Source: a virus
Virus record (IMG/VR): IMGVR_UViG_3300042691_016303
Coordinates: 1-41,571 of that record
Strand: one strand, 5' to 3'
Length of the DNA: 41,571 nt
A program made the position numbers and the translations under genes. Below the pieces are notes generated by a model. It was not told where the DNA came from. It made no database searches and saw only the letters and a program-made list of their open reading frames with translations. Of the stretch, positions 23,271-31,277 are shown one piece after another (the stretch's first letter is position 1; the number at the start of each line of letters is the position of its first letter).

Positions 23271-23699
23271 TTACGAAACGGCAGCCGAGAACGGCGTCGC
23301 CTCAGTACCGGTAGCCGAGCCGGACACCATGACGGACCACTTGTTGGCCGCCACGTCGGTCAGGGTGATGCTGTCACCGACAATGCCGCCCTTGGTCGAG
23401 CCGTTGAGCGTGATCGTATCCGAAGACGCCGCAGTCTCGAAAACAACAGCGGTGTCAGCTGCGTCCTGCGCCAGCATTGCAAGGCCCGACATCGTATCGC
23501 TCGCGTTGGCAACACGGATGATCACGTCGTTGGACGTGACCGTGGTGCCGACATAAAACAGATACGTGTCGCCCGAGCCGGAAGCAGCCGGCAGGGTCAG
23601 GGTGAGGCCAGCAGCCGCGTTGATCGTGTTCACCACCTCGGAGTGGGTGTTACGATTCAGCGTGGCAGACGCGGTGTGGTTAAAGGGAAGATAGTTCAT
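23271..23699 (-). CDS. Capsid decoration-like protein
   Basis: 142 residues, rich in Thr, Ala and Ser with a beta pattern (LTLTLPAASGSGDTYLFYVG, then TSNDVIIRVANASDTMSG). It directly follows the major capsid gene by 11 bases. Capsid cement proteins often hold this place. No sequence family is recognised beyond that. Confidence 0.65.
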   Translation of the reverse strand: MNYLPFNHTASATLNRNTHSEVVNTINAAAGLTLTLPAASGSGDTYLFYVGTTVTSNDVIIRVANASDTMSGLAMLAQDAADTAVVFETAASSDTITLNGSTKGGIVGDSITLTDVAANKWSVMVSGSATGTEATPFSAAVS

Positions 23700-23710
23700 C
23701 GCGTCTCTCC

Positions 23711-24706
23711 TCAGGTGCTGGCAGTCAGGCCGTAGAGGTCAGCAACGACGCCCAGGCCCTTCTCGTTCTTCGGGCAAAGCGTGCCCTCGCCAATCAGGAC
23801 GAACTTGTTGGCGTCGCCGGTCTTGGCAACGTCGCTGTCCTCCATGATCCCGCGACCCTTCAGCCAGGCCCACTTGAGATAGGCCGGGTCAATGAAGAAG
23901 GCATTGCGGGCAAGGCTGGCAGACGACGCCATGACACGGTTAGGAACAACAGCGACTTTGCCGAACGGACCTTCGTAGAAGTCCGCGTTGGCGATGATCG
24001 AGTTGCCCTTGCCGCTGTCCGCCGAATAACGGTAGGCGGCAACGTTGGTGTCCGACATGAACGTGACGAAAACCGACTTCACGTAGGGCGAAACCACGAG
24101 ATACTTGAAGTTCGCGCCGTTGGTGTAGCCGGACTGCATGACGGTATCCGTGAGCGCCTTGGTAAAGGCGCGCTGGGTGCCGTTGGTGGCAGCGACGGTA
24201 AGGCCGGTGCCGGAGCTAAAGCCGCCGTTCGAGCCCGAGTTGCGGGAGACGTTCGACGTGATCCAGGACGGCAGGCCGCCAGAGCGGCGGATGTTGCCAG
24301 CGACGGAGGCAGCGTTGTTGACGATGGAAAATTCCACGTCCTTACGCATCTCCACGCCCTTGATCAGCTTTTTGCGCGCGGACTGCTCCAGCTTGCCGGC
24401 GTTATCAACCACGTCCTGCGTGCCCGAAACGATGCCGGTTTTCTGGAAAATCTGCGTGTAGTTGCCGACGCGGGAGACAGGATCGGTGGTATCAAACTGA
24501 TACTCCGCACCTTCCTCCTGAATGTTGTCGGCAGGGGCGTCCATCGTCTCGATTGACCACTCGGGATGAGTGGACACGCAACGCGGACCCTTGATCATGG
24601 AATAGATGGGGGTGTCCTGAGGATCAATCAGGTTCACCTCACCGGAAAGCTCCTCGCGATTGGCGAGGGCCGAGCCGGTGCGGAAAGTGCCGCTAACGAC
24701 AGCCAT
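23711..24706 (-). CDS. Major capsid protein (SU10/DUF5309 type)
   Basis: 331 residues. The segment SALANREELSGEVNLIDPQD, then TPIYSMIKGP, EGAEY, and QIFQKTGIVSGTQDVVDNAG are diagnostic of the DUF5309/SU10-like capsid family with an HK97 fold. KYLVVSPYVKSVFVTFM and the C-terminal DANKFVLIGEGTLCPKNEKG complete it. It is followed by the decoration-like gene and preceded by the scaffold, as expected. It forms the icosahedral shell. Confidence 0.9.
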   Translation of the reverse strand: MAVVSGTFRTGSALANREELSGEVNLIDPQDTPIYSMIKGPRCVSTHPEWSIETMDAPADNIQEEGAEYQFDTTDPVSRVGNYTQIFQKTGIVSGTQDVVDNAGKLEQSARKKLIKGVEMRKDVEFSIVNNAASVAGNIRRSGGLPSWITSNVSRNSGSNGGFSSGTGLTVAATNGTQRAFTKALTDTVMQSGYTNGANFKYLVVSPYVKSVFVTFMSDTNVAAYRYSADSGKGNSIIANADFYEGPFGKVAVVPNRVMASSASLARNAFFIDPAYLKWAWLKGRGIMEDSDVAKTGDANKFVLIGEGTLCPKNEKGLGVVADLYGLTAST

Positions 24707-24738
24707 TGTTTAGTCTCCGAAGATAAGGGGAAAAGGCC

Positions 24739-25704
24739 CTATCCACGCTTCCGGGCCATGTATGCGGCCAGGACATCGTCGACAGAGCCGGTTTCGGAGG
24801 CGCGGCGAATGTGCTTCACGTAATCCTGAGACTTCGGGGGGGCTGCCTGACGGCGCGGCTGCGTCGCAACAGGGGGCTTTGACACCACCTTTTGCTTGGC
24901 AACCCTGGATGCCTGTTCGGCTTCCATGCCCTTTGCGGCCCAATAGCCGAGCACCAGCATTCGGTGATCGTCTATCTTCTCCATCTCAGCATCGGTCAGG
25001 CCGACCTTGCGGCCAACTGACCTCACGTCTGTCTGGAATTTCTCCCAGCCCTTGGCGTCATTGGTGATCGGCAGGGCCTCGGACAGCATCCGGCGCTGTT
25101 CCTGTAGGAACGTTGCCCGCTCTTCCGAAGTCATGCTTTCCCTGACGGTTTTGGGCTCGTCAGCGAGGCGGATAATCCGCTCTACCTCGGCTAGACCTTC
25201 GTTATGATAGGCCAGTTGCAGGGTGTAGGCGTTGATGTCCTGTGCCGCCAAAGCCAAATCGGGCTTCGGGGGCAATCGCTGTGCGAGAGAATCGACAAGC
25301 GTTTCCGTGATGCGGGAAATTCGCTCTGCCTGCTCAGAGACGGCCTTGCGAGTGTTGGTTAACTCAGCCGTCTTGCGCGAGTAATCAGCCTGGCGAAGGT
25401 AGCCCTTCTTCAACTCAGCCAGTTCGACCTTGGACCCATCAGGAAGCGCGACAACAACATCGTCTTCTTTCGTGGCCTCGGCCTCTTTGGCTTCGGTATC
25501 TTCAGCCTGTTCCTCGCTTGAGGCTTCTGCGGGCTCTTCTGCCTGCTCAGCCTCTTCTGGCTCATCCTCGGTTCCGCCAATGACCTCTTCATCTTCGGTG
25601 TCCGTATCAAACGGGTCGAAATCAGAAGCGCCTTGCGGAGTGTCGTTCTCGATGAGGGGCGCGCTCTCGGTCCCAGCCGAGGCCGGGGTGTCGGTTTCGC
25701 TCAT
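24739..25704 (-). CDS. Capsid scaffolding protein
   Basis: 321 residues. A very acidic N-terminus (about residues 30-80, Glu/Asp/Ala-rich) is followed by LPDGSKVELAELKKGYLRQA and a long coiled coil (about 85-230), then a basic tail (about 270-321) that could bind capsid subunits. The position immediately upstream of the major capsid gene and this composition are typical of scaffolds. No protease signature is seen. Confidence 0.8.
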   Translation of the reverse strand: MSETDTPASAGTESAPLIENDTPQGASDFDPFDTDTEDEEVIGGTEDEPEEAEQAEEPAEASSEEQAEDTEAKEAEATKEDDVVVALPDGSKVELAELKKGYLRQADYSRKTAELTNTRKAVSEQAERISRITETLVDSLAQRLPPKPDLALAAQDINAYTLQLAYHNEGLAEVERIIRLADEPKTVRESMTSEERATFLQEQRRMLSEALPITNDAKGWEKFQTDVRSVGRKVGLTDAEMEKIDDHRMLVLGYWAAKGMEAEQASRVAKQKVVSKPPVATQPRRQAAPPKSQDYVKHIRRASETGSVDDVLAAYMARKRG

Positions 25705-25735
25705 TGTGCCTCTTGGGTCTTAGATAGCGCCCGGC

Positions 25736-25969
25736 TTATGCCGGTGCGCCCTTCCGGGCAGCCGTGTCTCGCAGCGATGCCGTGAGGTGGTGCCGGAAAG
25801 CTCGGATGGCCCGGACCTCTGCCATGGCGGCAGCGCGGGCTTCGTGATCGGTTGCAGGAGCGAAGACGCCCCGTTCAACTGCGTCTCGTTCAATTTCGGA
25901 CAGAACAAGGTCCGTGAGCGGGTTGGTCAGGATTTGCTCTGCAAGGGCCTTGCGATCCTGCGGTGTCAT
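25736..25969 (-). CDS. Hypothetical small protein between portal and scaffold
   Basis: 77 residues, fully helical (DRKALAEQILTNPLTDLVLS, then EIERDAVERGVFAP). A gene of this size lies between portal and scaffold in many related alphaproteobacterial phages. It overlaps the portal end by 4 bases. Its role in assembly is unknown. Confidence 0.65.
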   Translation of the reverse strand: MTPQDRKALAEQILTNPLTDLVLSEIERDAVERGVFAPATDHEARAAAMAEVRAIRAFRHHLTASLRDTAARKGAPA

Positions 25970-28200
25970 TCAGCGGGCTCCGCAGGGGCTTTGGCGGCCT
26001 GTTTAGCGGCTTCCCGGTCTTCGTCAGCCTGCACGGCCTGGATCTCGACTTCCGCAGCCCTCATGCGAAGCTGCATCTCAGCGATCAGGATTTTCGTCTC
26101 GTTGTTGGCCTGTGCAATGCGCTCATTCGAGGCGATCTGCTCACGCGACAGCATGGCGTCCAGTTCGGCCTTCTGCTGCTGAAGGATGGCTTCACGCTCG
26201 GCATTGGCTGCGTCGCGCTCCATCTCCTTCTGCTTGATCAGAAGGTCAGCTTCAGCCTGTGCGGCTTCCTTGTCGCGCTGCACTTCCATCTCAAGCTGGC
26301 GAAGCTGGCCGTCTAGCTGGACCTTCTCACGCTCCATCGCCATCTGGGCCTGCGCCTTCATCTGCTCGACCTGCATCTGGGCCTGAGCGCGGGCCTGTTC
26401 CTTCATCACCTCGGGATTTGGCTTGTTGCGGGCCGCCTCCATCATCTGGGCGACTTCCTGCGGGTCGGGCTCCGCGAAATACATGGCCGGACTTTTGAGG
26501 CCCGTAGCCTGCACAAGGCGCTGAAGCGTGTTCGATAGCTGTTCCGGCTTCACGAAGGGATTATCGGTCCCCATGACGCCGGCAATGCGCTCCTGAAGGT
26601 TGAGGATCGACATCATCATCATCAGATCGCGTTCGCGGGTTCCTGCGCCCAGACCAACGTTGACCGACACGTCCATGCCGACGTTCCACGACCTCGGATC
26701 GAACTCCACCCACTCGTCACGAAGCCTGACGGTGCGCGGCTTGTCCTGATGCTTGACCACCAGCCGGAGAATGCCGCGAAAGAAGCTTTTCAGCCCCTCG
26801 GCAAGGTTCCTGACAATCAGTTCCGTCTGGCCAATCCCCTGCTGTTCAATCATCGCAGAGGCTTTCGCCGTCATGTTCTGAAGGGCATCCGGGGCAAGGC
26901 CGGCAGAAGCATCGGAGACGCCAGTGCGGTCCTGTGCTTCCTGGTTGAAATACTCCAGCATCTGGAACGCCTGAGGCGCAATCACCGGAACAGGCGCGAA
27001 CTGGAACGCGTCCCGAATGGATGCCACGTTGTCCTTGATCAGGATCGGCTTACCAAAGGTCGGCTCGAAGACCGCTTCCGGGTTTTCAAGCGCGCTCATC
27101 TTGACGACGGGCTGTTGATTGTTCTGCCAATAGATGTTGTCGAGCGTCGAACGGAGAATGACCGTCTTGACCCGCTGAATTTCGATCAGGTCATCGGCAA
27201 TCGACACGCCTTCCCATTGGTGCGGCTGATACTCGCACTTCAGGTCGCAGAACTGGACGTGATCGGCGTAATCGTTCTCAAGGATGTTCTCATCCGTGAT
27301 CGTGCCGGCATAGACCATGCGGCGAAGTTCCGACAGGCCGTCCCCGTCAAGGTCGCAACGCACATACAGGTCCCAATAATCGACCTCACGAGTGGCCCAA
27401 TCAATCGAGGCGTCGTTGCGCCCGATCCGGCTGTAGTCCTCGCGCTCAAAATCCTCGTTGTCCTGCCCGATGTTGTCCTCGGCATCAGGAAGGTTCTTGA
27501 TCTTCTCCGGGTCATACCCCATCGAAATCAGGTCAGAACGCCTGATGCGGGTCTTGAGGCCGACGATGATGGAATCTTCCATCGATGTCGCGTCGGGATG
27601 GATCAGGAACTGCTCAGGCGGAACAGCGGCAAAGCGGATTTCGCGCTTCGTCACCGTCCGCTTGATCTTGACCGAATGAAACACCTCGAAAGCCGTGGGC
27701 TCGGCGCTGTGCTCCAGAACTTCGATGTCGGGCTCTGACACAAGCTGCGCAAAGGCCATCTCTGTCAGGCCCGTATGCGTCGAAACGTCGATCTCGGTAC
27801 GCTCGTCCGCCCACCACCTCAGAACGCCATTACGAAGCTTCAGAGCGTCATAGACGGCATCAATGAGAACCTTGGTCCCGCCACCCTCGGGAAGGACCAC
27901 AGCGTTGATGTAGTCGGTCGCCTGTTCGGCTCCCTGCTCATCCCCTGGTCCGCGCGGCTGGTACTCTACAATCTTCTCGTTGCCGAACAGCGTGCGGACG
28001 ATTGAAGGGAGAACTTTCTTGATCGACGCACGGACATCGCGGGAGACGACCTTTGAACGGCCATCCTCATAGGGAATGGCGTCGGGGTTGCCGTCATAGA
28101 ATTCCATCGCCGCAAGCCGGTCCTTCGACCGCTCGTCGCGATAGTCCTCGCAGTCCTGCACAAGCGCAGAGATTTTCGAGGAATATTCGCTCGTGTCCAT
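25966..28200 (-). CDS. Portal protein (P22-like)
   Basis: 744 residues, close to the P22 portal length. RSKVVSRDVRASIKKVLPSI near residues 49-68, then VEYQPRGPGDEQGAEQATDY, the PEQFLIHPDATSMEDS loop, and the central LIEIQRVKTVILRSTLDNIY stem helix are typical of P22/SU10-type portals. A long Gln/Glu/Ala coiled coil (about 600-740) forms the barrel-like C-terminus. It makes the dodecameric DNA channel. It shares TAATG with the terminase stop. Confidence 0.9.
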   Translation of the reverse strand: MDTSEYSSKISALVQDCEDYRDERSKDRLAAMEFYDGNPDAIPYEDGRSKVVSRDVRASIKKVLPSIVRTLFGNEKIVEYQPRGPGDEQGAEQATDYINAVVLPEGGGTKVLIDAVYDALKLRNGVLRWWADERTEIDVSTHTGLTEMAFAQLVSEPDIEVLEHSAEPTAFEVFHSVKIKRTVTKREIRFAAVPPEQFLIHPDATSMEDSIIVGLKTRIRRSDLISMGYDPEKIKNLPDAEDNIGQDNEDFEREDYSRIGRNDASIDWATREVDYWDLYVRCDLDGDGLSELRRMVYAGTITDENILENDYADHVQFCDLKCEYQPHQWEGVSIADDLIEIQRVKTVILRSTLDNIYWQNNQQPVVKMSALENPEAVFEPTFGKPILIKDNVASIRDAFQFAPVPVIAPQAFQMLEYFNQEAQDRTGVSDASAGLAPDALQNMTAKASAMIEQQGIGQTELIVRNLAEGLKSFFRGILRLVVKHQDKPRTVRLRDEWVEFDPRSWNVGMDVSVNVGLGAGTRERDLMMMMSILNLQERIAGVMGTDNPFVKPEQLSNTLQRLVQATGLKSPAMYFAEPDPQEVAQMMEAARNKPNPEVMKEQARAQAQMQVEQMKAQAQMAMEREKVQLDGQLRQLEMEVQRDKEAAQAEADLLIKQKEMERDAANAEREAILQQQKAELDAMLSREQIASNERIAQANNETKILIAEMQLRMRAAEVEIQAVQADEDREAAKQAAKAPAEPAE

Positions 28201-29474
28201 TAAGCGACCTTCCTCGGGCGAAACACAGGAACAGGTGCGCCGCCAGCCTTGGCGAAGCCCTCTGAACCCATGGCGAAATATCGGAAGGCGTCAGCCGGAT
28301 GCGACGACCAGTCGTGGACTGGCTTCGGCTTCAACACCTGGTTCTTGTCGTCATAATCGGCGCGATAAAGCTTCAGCGCCTCAATGCCGCGATGGCACTT
28401 CTCAGCGTCAAACCACACCCTCGGCAGCATCAGGCGGACAGCGTTGATGCCGTCATCTACCCGGTGGTCCTTGGCTATCGTGATCTCAAGCCCCAGGCCG
28501 CGAAGGACTTCCTCCCGGCTCTTGCCCGTTCCAAGTTCCCGCGCCCTCACGTCATGGGGCAGGATGTGCCCGCCATAGACATAAGGCTTGCGCTGGATCA
28601 TCTGCACGTAATGCGCCAGGTCCATGCCCGTCGCTTCGTAATAGTCGATGGCGTGGACTTCCCGCCCAACGCCCTGCATGAACCAGATCGCCGTCGCGTC
28701 ATCCATGCCCAAATCCCAGGCCGTCCAGACGCGGGCCATCGGATCGTAGGGGACGGAGCAAATGCGCCTGTCCTTCTCGACCTCTGCCATCTGCCGCCCG
28801 TAGTAGGCACCGACCACAGCGGCCTCAAAGGAGCACTCGTATTCCTGTTCAAACTGCTCCGGCGTCAGGGTGCGCTTGGCGTCATTCAGTTCCGTCTCAG
28901 CCAGAACGCCCGTTTCGGATGCCCGCAGCGTCAGGTGGAACCAGTCGTCATAGAGCTTGCCGGCGTCGTCCCTGCCGATCTTGTAAAACCAGTTGCGGCC
29001 CTTCGGAGTGCCGACAAAGGTTGCCCAGCCCGCATAGTCCGAAAGCGTCGGGCGGATGACCTCAGGCCATGCCCTCGGGTCTATGTCTGCCGGCTCGTCG
29101 ATCACGACCCCATCGAAATAGAGGCCGCGCATCGCATCGTAGTTGTCTGCGCCGTACAGCTTGATCGTCTGCCCGGTGGGGAAGACAACCGTCAGTTCGC
29201 TTTCCTTCTGCTCCACGCCCGGAATGCCTGCCGTGTAGTGCTTCAGATAGGACCACGCCACGTCCTTCGCCTGGCGATAGGTCGGCGCGATGTAGCCATA
29301 CCTCGGCGGCGGGAACTTCCGGTCATTCATGGCAGCGCGGCGGATCAGGTCATTGACCGTTCCAACCGTCTTGCCGAAGCGACGATGCGCCACGACCTTG
29401 GACCAGCGTTGCGTTCTCTTGTGGTAGGTCTTGAACAGGTCCCGAGGCTTGTAGGGAACCCGGACGACCTGCAT
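28200..29474 (-). CDS. terL: Terminase large subunit
   Basis: 424 residues. ATPase: Walker A HRRFGKT (30-36), Walker B VVIDEPA (123-129, D126/E127) and coupling motif VGTPKG (154-159). RNase H-like nuclease: D254 in WDLGMDDA, HD at 307-308 and D395 near SHPADAFRY. It drives packaging and cuts concatemers. Start ATG 29474 shares TGATG with the small-subunit stop; an upstream GTG at 29486 is less likely. Confidence 0.92.
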   Translation of the reverse strand: MQVVRVPYKPRDLFKTYHKRTQRWSKVVAHRRFGKTVGTVNDLIRRAAMNDRKFPPPRYGYIAPTYRQAKDVAWSYLKHYTAGIPGVEQKESELTVVFPTGQTIKLYGADNYDAMRGLYFDGVVIDEPADIDPRAWPEVIRPTLSDYAGWATFVGTPKGRNWFYKIGRDDAGKLYDDWFHLTLRASETGVLAETELNDAKRTLTPEQFEQEYECSFEAAVVGAYYGRQMAEVEKDRRICSVPYDPMARVWTAWDLGMDDATAIWFMQGVGREVHAIDYYEATGMDLAHYVQMIQRKPYVYGGHILPHDVRARELGTGKSREEVLRGLGLEITIAKDHRVDDGINAVRLMLPRVWFDAEKCHRGIEALKLYRADYDDKNQVLKPKPVHDWSSHPADAFRYFAMGSEGFAKAGGAPVPVFRPRKVA

Positions 29475-29710
29475 CAGTCCTCCCACTTGAGGACGAGAGG
29501 CCCGCCGTTTTCATCGCCCTGCAATGTCACTGTTGACAGGTCAGGAAGCGCCTTCTTCAGCAGCCCAAGGCCAGCGGTGACTTGCGAAGCACTCATTTCG
29601 CGCCGTCCCTCGGCGTGTTCGATGAGGGCGTTAAGAACATTGCTTTTTTGGATTTTAGCCCGGTGCTCGTGAGACATCGTGAAACCAGGCTTGCGCCCAC
29701 GCTCGGCCAT
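29474..29710 (-). CDS. terS: Terminase small subunit-like DNA-binding protein
   Basis: 78 residues from ATG 29710, which shares TGATG with the upstream gene. ERGRKPGFTMSHEHRAKIQK is a basic N-terminal segment, followed by a helix pair (SNVLNALIEHAEGRREMSAS, then VTAGLGLLKKALPDL) like small terminase-type proteins that pair with this terL class. It is shorter than most terS proteins. The position directly before terL supports the call. Confidence 0.7.
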   Translation of the reverse strand: MAERGRKPGFTMSHEHRAKIQKSNVLNALIEHAEGRREMSASQVTAGLGLLKKALPDLSTVTLQGDENGGPLVLKWED

Positions 29711-29871
29711 CACGCCACCATGAAACCCGGATCGTTCGGATACGGCTCGAACTTCCGACCCAGGATAACCCGCTTTGCAGCGTCCTCGGTCGGACACGCG
29801 CACACGATAGCGCCGTCTTCCCTCACGACCCAGAAAGGGAAATCGCTGGTGGGGCGGTATTCAATCGTCAT
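29710..29871 (-). CDS. Hypothetical 53-residue protein
   Basis: A small beta-alpha protein (FPFWVVREDGAIVCACPTED, then AAKRVILGRKF) with ATGA and TGATG overlaps on either side, in the leader block of the late operon. No family recognised. Confidence 0.6.
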   Translation of the reverse strand: MTIEYRPTSDFPFWVVREDGAIVCACPTEDAAKRVILGRKFEPYPNDPGFMVA

Positions 29872-29939
29872 GACAGCCAATCCATGATTGCCAGCGTGAG
29901 GGCTGTGCCGATGGGGACGATGAGGGCGTAGAGGATCAT
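29868..29939 (-). CDS. 23-residue membrane peptide
   Basis: A tiny open frame, almost entirely one transmembrane helix (MILYALIVPIGTALTLAIMD). It starts with an ATGA overlap with the 32-residue peptide and ends with an ATGA overlap with the 53-residue gene. The perfect overlap chain supports translation; the length prevents certainty. Confidence 0.45.
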   Translation of the reverse strand: MILYALIVPIGTALTLAIMDWLS

Positions 29940-30034
29940 TCCGCCCATTCCCGCAGCGCCACATAGACGAAAGCCATGATGGCGAAGCAGGCGAGGGCTA
30001 GACCTGCCATGAAGCCAGCGGCAAAGAGCAGCAT
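29936..30034 (-). CDS. 32-residue membrane peptide
   Basis: One transmembrane helix (AAGFMAGLALACFAIMAFVY) plus a short charged tail. It is the first gene after the terminator at 30052-30079, preceded by GGAGG at 30039-30043 (4 bases before ATG 30034). With its 23-residue neighbour it forms a two-gene membrane-peptide cassette leading the terminase operon. Confidence 0.55.
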   Translation of the reverse strand: MLLFAAGFMAGLALACFAIMAFVYVALREWAE

Positions 30035-30051
30035 CGCCAGCCTCCGAAATG

Positions 30052-30079
30052 AAAACGCCCCCGACCGAAGCCGAGGGCG
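30052..30079 (-). terminator. Intrinsic terminator before the late operon
   Basis: On the minus strand a 10-bp stem (CGCCCTCGGC and GTCGGGGGCG, with G-U pairs) capped by UUCG and followed by TTTTC. It ends any leftward transcript coming from 30080-30450 before the terminase operon. It implies a separate leftward RNA upstream and a late promoter, or antitermination, close by. Confidence 0.88.
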
Positions 30080-30447
30080 CTGTATGGGCGGCGCGGTATT
30101 CCGAGGTCAATCCGCGCGGTGCCCGCTGAGTTGTTCACAGTCTCAGCCTGCACGGGGACTCAGACTTGCGAATCTGAAACAGTCGGCAATGCGGGACTGG
30201 TGAGCCCCCGAGCTTGTCCCTCGGGCCTCCCTCGCCAGCCATCCGCATTCCTTCGGCCAGACCGTGGACGCACCCCTCAGACGGGACACGCAGAAGCGGC
30301 CACTGGAGACAACGAAGGCCGTCAGCGAGGTTTCTAGGGCCTCAATGACGGGCCGATGCAGCCATGAACGACGGTCGTATCGTTCGATGGCGGCCACCCA
30401 CCTCAACCCCTTGGGTCGAGGCTAGCCGAGACCCGGAGGTTCGACCA
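30080..30447 (-). ncRNA. Candidate structured non-coding RNA (no gene seen)
   Basis: I see no supported protein gene here. The sequence folds into a nested hairpin: GCGG 30191-30194 with CCGC 30243-30246, CTGGTGAG 30197-30204 with CTCGCCAG 30231-30238 (one wobble), and CCCGAG 30207-30212 with CTCGGG 30220-30225. A second hairpin has GACT-CAGA arms around 30158-30185. On the minus strand these would precede the strong terminator at 30052, hence the strand chosen. A cos/pac region next to terminase, or a 5' leader for the plus-strand micro-ORF, are alternatives. Confidence 0.45.
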
Positions 30448-30534
30448 ATGCGGTCAACTCTTCGGCTGAATGTCAGGCTGGACGTTGCGGCCACCCTTCG
30501 GTGGATCACCGCTATCCTCTACCTGATCCTTTGA
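30448..30534 (+). CDS. 28-residue hydrophobic peptide with strong Shine-Dalgarno
   Basis: ATG 30448 is preceded by CCGGAGG with 9-base spacing, a near-ideal ribosome site. The peptide is basic at the N-terminus (MRSTLRLNVRLD) and hydrophobic at the C-terminus (WITAILYLIL), like small membrane peptides or type I toxins. Its TGA is in frame with the HEPN-like gene 51 bases downstream. Function unknown; a leader peptide or toxin is possible. Confidence 0.5.
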   Translation: MRSTLRLNVRLDVAATLRWITAILYLIL

Positions 30535-30585
30535 AATGCGGCAAGAGCCTATGGAAAGATAGCCTCGTTCCAAGGGCGCTCGACC

Positions 30586-31038
30586 ATGCTCACCGAGGCG
30601 ATTGAGTGCTTTCCTTGGCCGGGGCCAAAAGTTCTAAAGATTAAAAGTCTGGTGAAAGAAGCTGACCAATGGTCCGCCAGGCGCAATGAAATTGCCCACG
30701 GACTTGTTCGAAACTTTAATTTCAACAACAACCACAGGGGCTGGTATCTGATGTCAGCCGAATACGCGTCGAAAAAGAGACCTCGCCTTAAGCACTACCT
30801 GAAAAAGTCTACCTCCCCCCAGGAGGACTGGGCCTTGGGCTCATATGCCTTCACGTCAGGTCAAATCGACTACCTTCGATTGTCGTTTGCCGACCTGCGA
30901 AGCCGAGTCATCGACACGGCAATTCCCACAATTATGGGCTACTGGTCCCGCAGCGACGAGGCCGAAAAGCTAGCCGCGAGGGAAGAGATAGCCGCCTCAA
31001 TCAAGAAGGCCGCATCCTCAGGCGAACCCAAGAAATGA
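30586..31038 (+). CDS. HEPN-like protein (RNxxAH motif)
   Basis: 150 residues. The segment WSARRNEIAHGLVRNFNF (about 29-46) carries R33-N34-x-x-A37-H38, the R-x4-6-H type signature of HEPN RNases and HEPN-like ligand-binding proteins. The rest is helical with a Lys-rich middle. Its base composition is more AT-rich than its neighbours, and it faces both flanking operons. Reading frame stays open for 17 codons before the ATG and looks coding, so the N-terminus may have been lost or a non-standard start used. A defence or lysogenic-conversion role is inferred. Confidence 0.65.
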   Translation: MLTEAIECFPWPGPKVLKIKSLVKEADQWSARRNEIAHGLVRNFNFNNNHRGWYLMSAEYASKKRPRLKHYLKKSTSPQEDWALGSYAFTSGQIDYLRLSFADLRSRVIDTAIPTIMGYWSRSDEAEKLAAREEIAASIKKAASSGEPKK

Positions 31039-31277
31039 CAATTGTCAGCTAGGCGAGCAGACGCACGACGGATTGAGTCCGCATCGCACGCGACACGGAC
31101 CCACCCATCAACCCCAATGCCGGCCTGTCGCCTCTCAGACTGATTCGCCATGGCTGCTTTGTCAGGTATATAATTGGGCGACTGATCTCTACCCGGACGC
31201 AAGTCCGAGCCTATCGAAATGACACGAAACACTATCCCTGGTGATTTGTCAACGCCCGGCATACACAATCTTGTGAA
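31039..31277. other. Intergenic region between convergent genes
   Basis: 239 bases without a supported gene, between the convergent HEPN-like gene and the end of the leftward early operon. It holds a perfect palindrome TGACAATTGTCA at 31036-31047 spanning the HEPN stop, an isolated TATAAT box at 31169-31174 with no good -35, and a CGGAC-GCAA-GTCCG hairpin at 31194-31207 with a GNRA loop but no T-tract. No clear terminator was found. Confidence 0.6.

Noticed and set aside
26749-27738. Rightward 329-residue ORF
   Set aside because: Antisense to the portal gene; no ribosome site and no recognisable family.
28299-29672. Rightward 457-residue ORF
   Set aside because: Antisense to terminase, which has all its motifs.
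30143-30406. Leftward 87-residue ORF in the non-coding stretch
   Set aside because: No Shine-Dalgarno, composition of a shadow frame, and the DNA carries strong nested helices instead.
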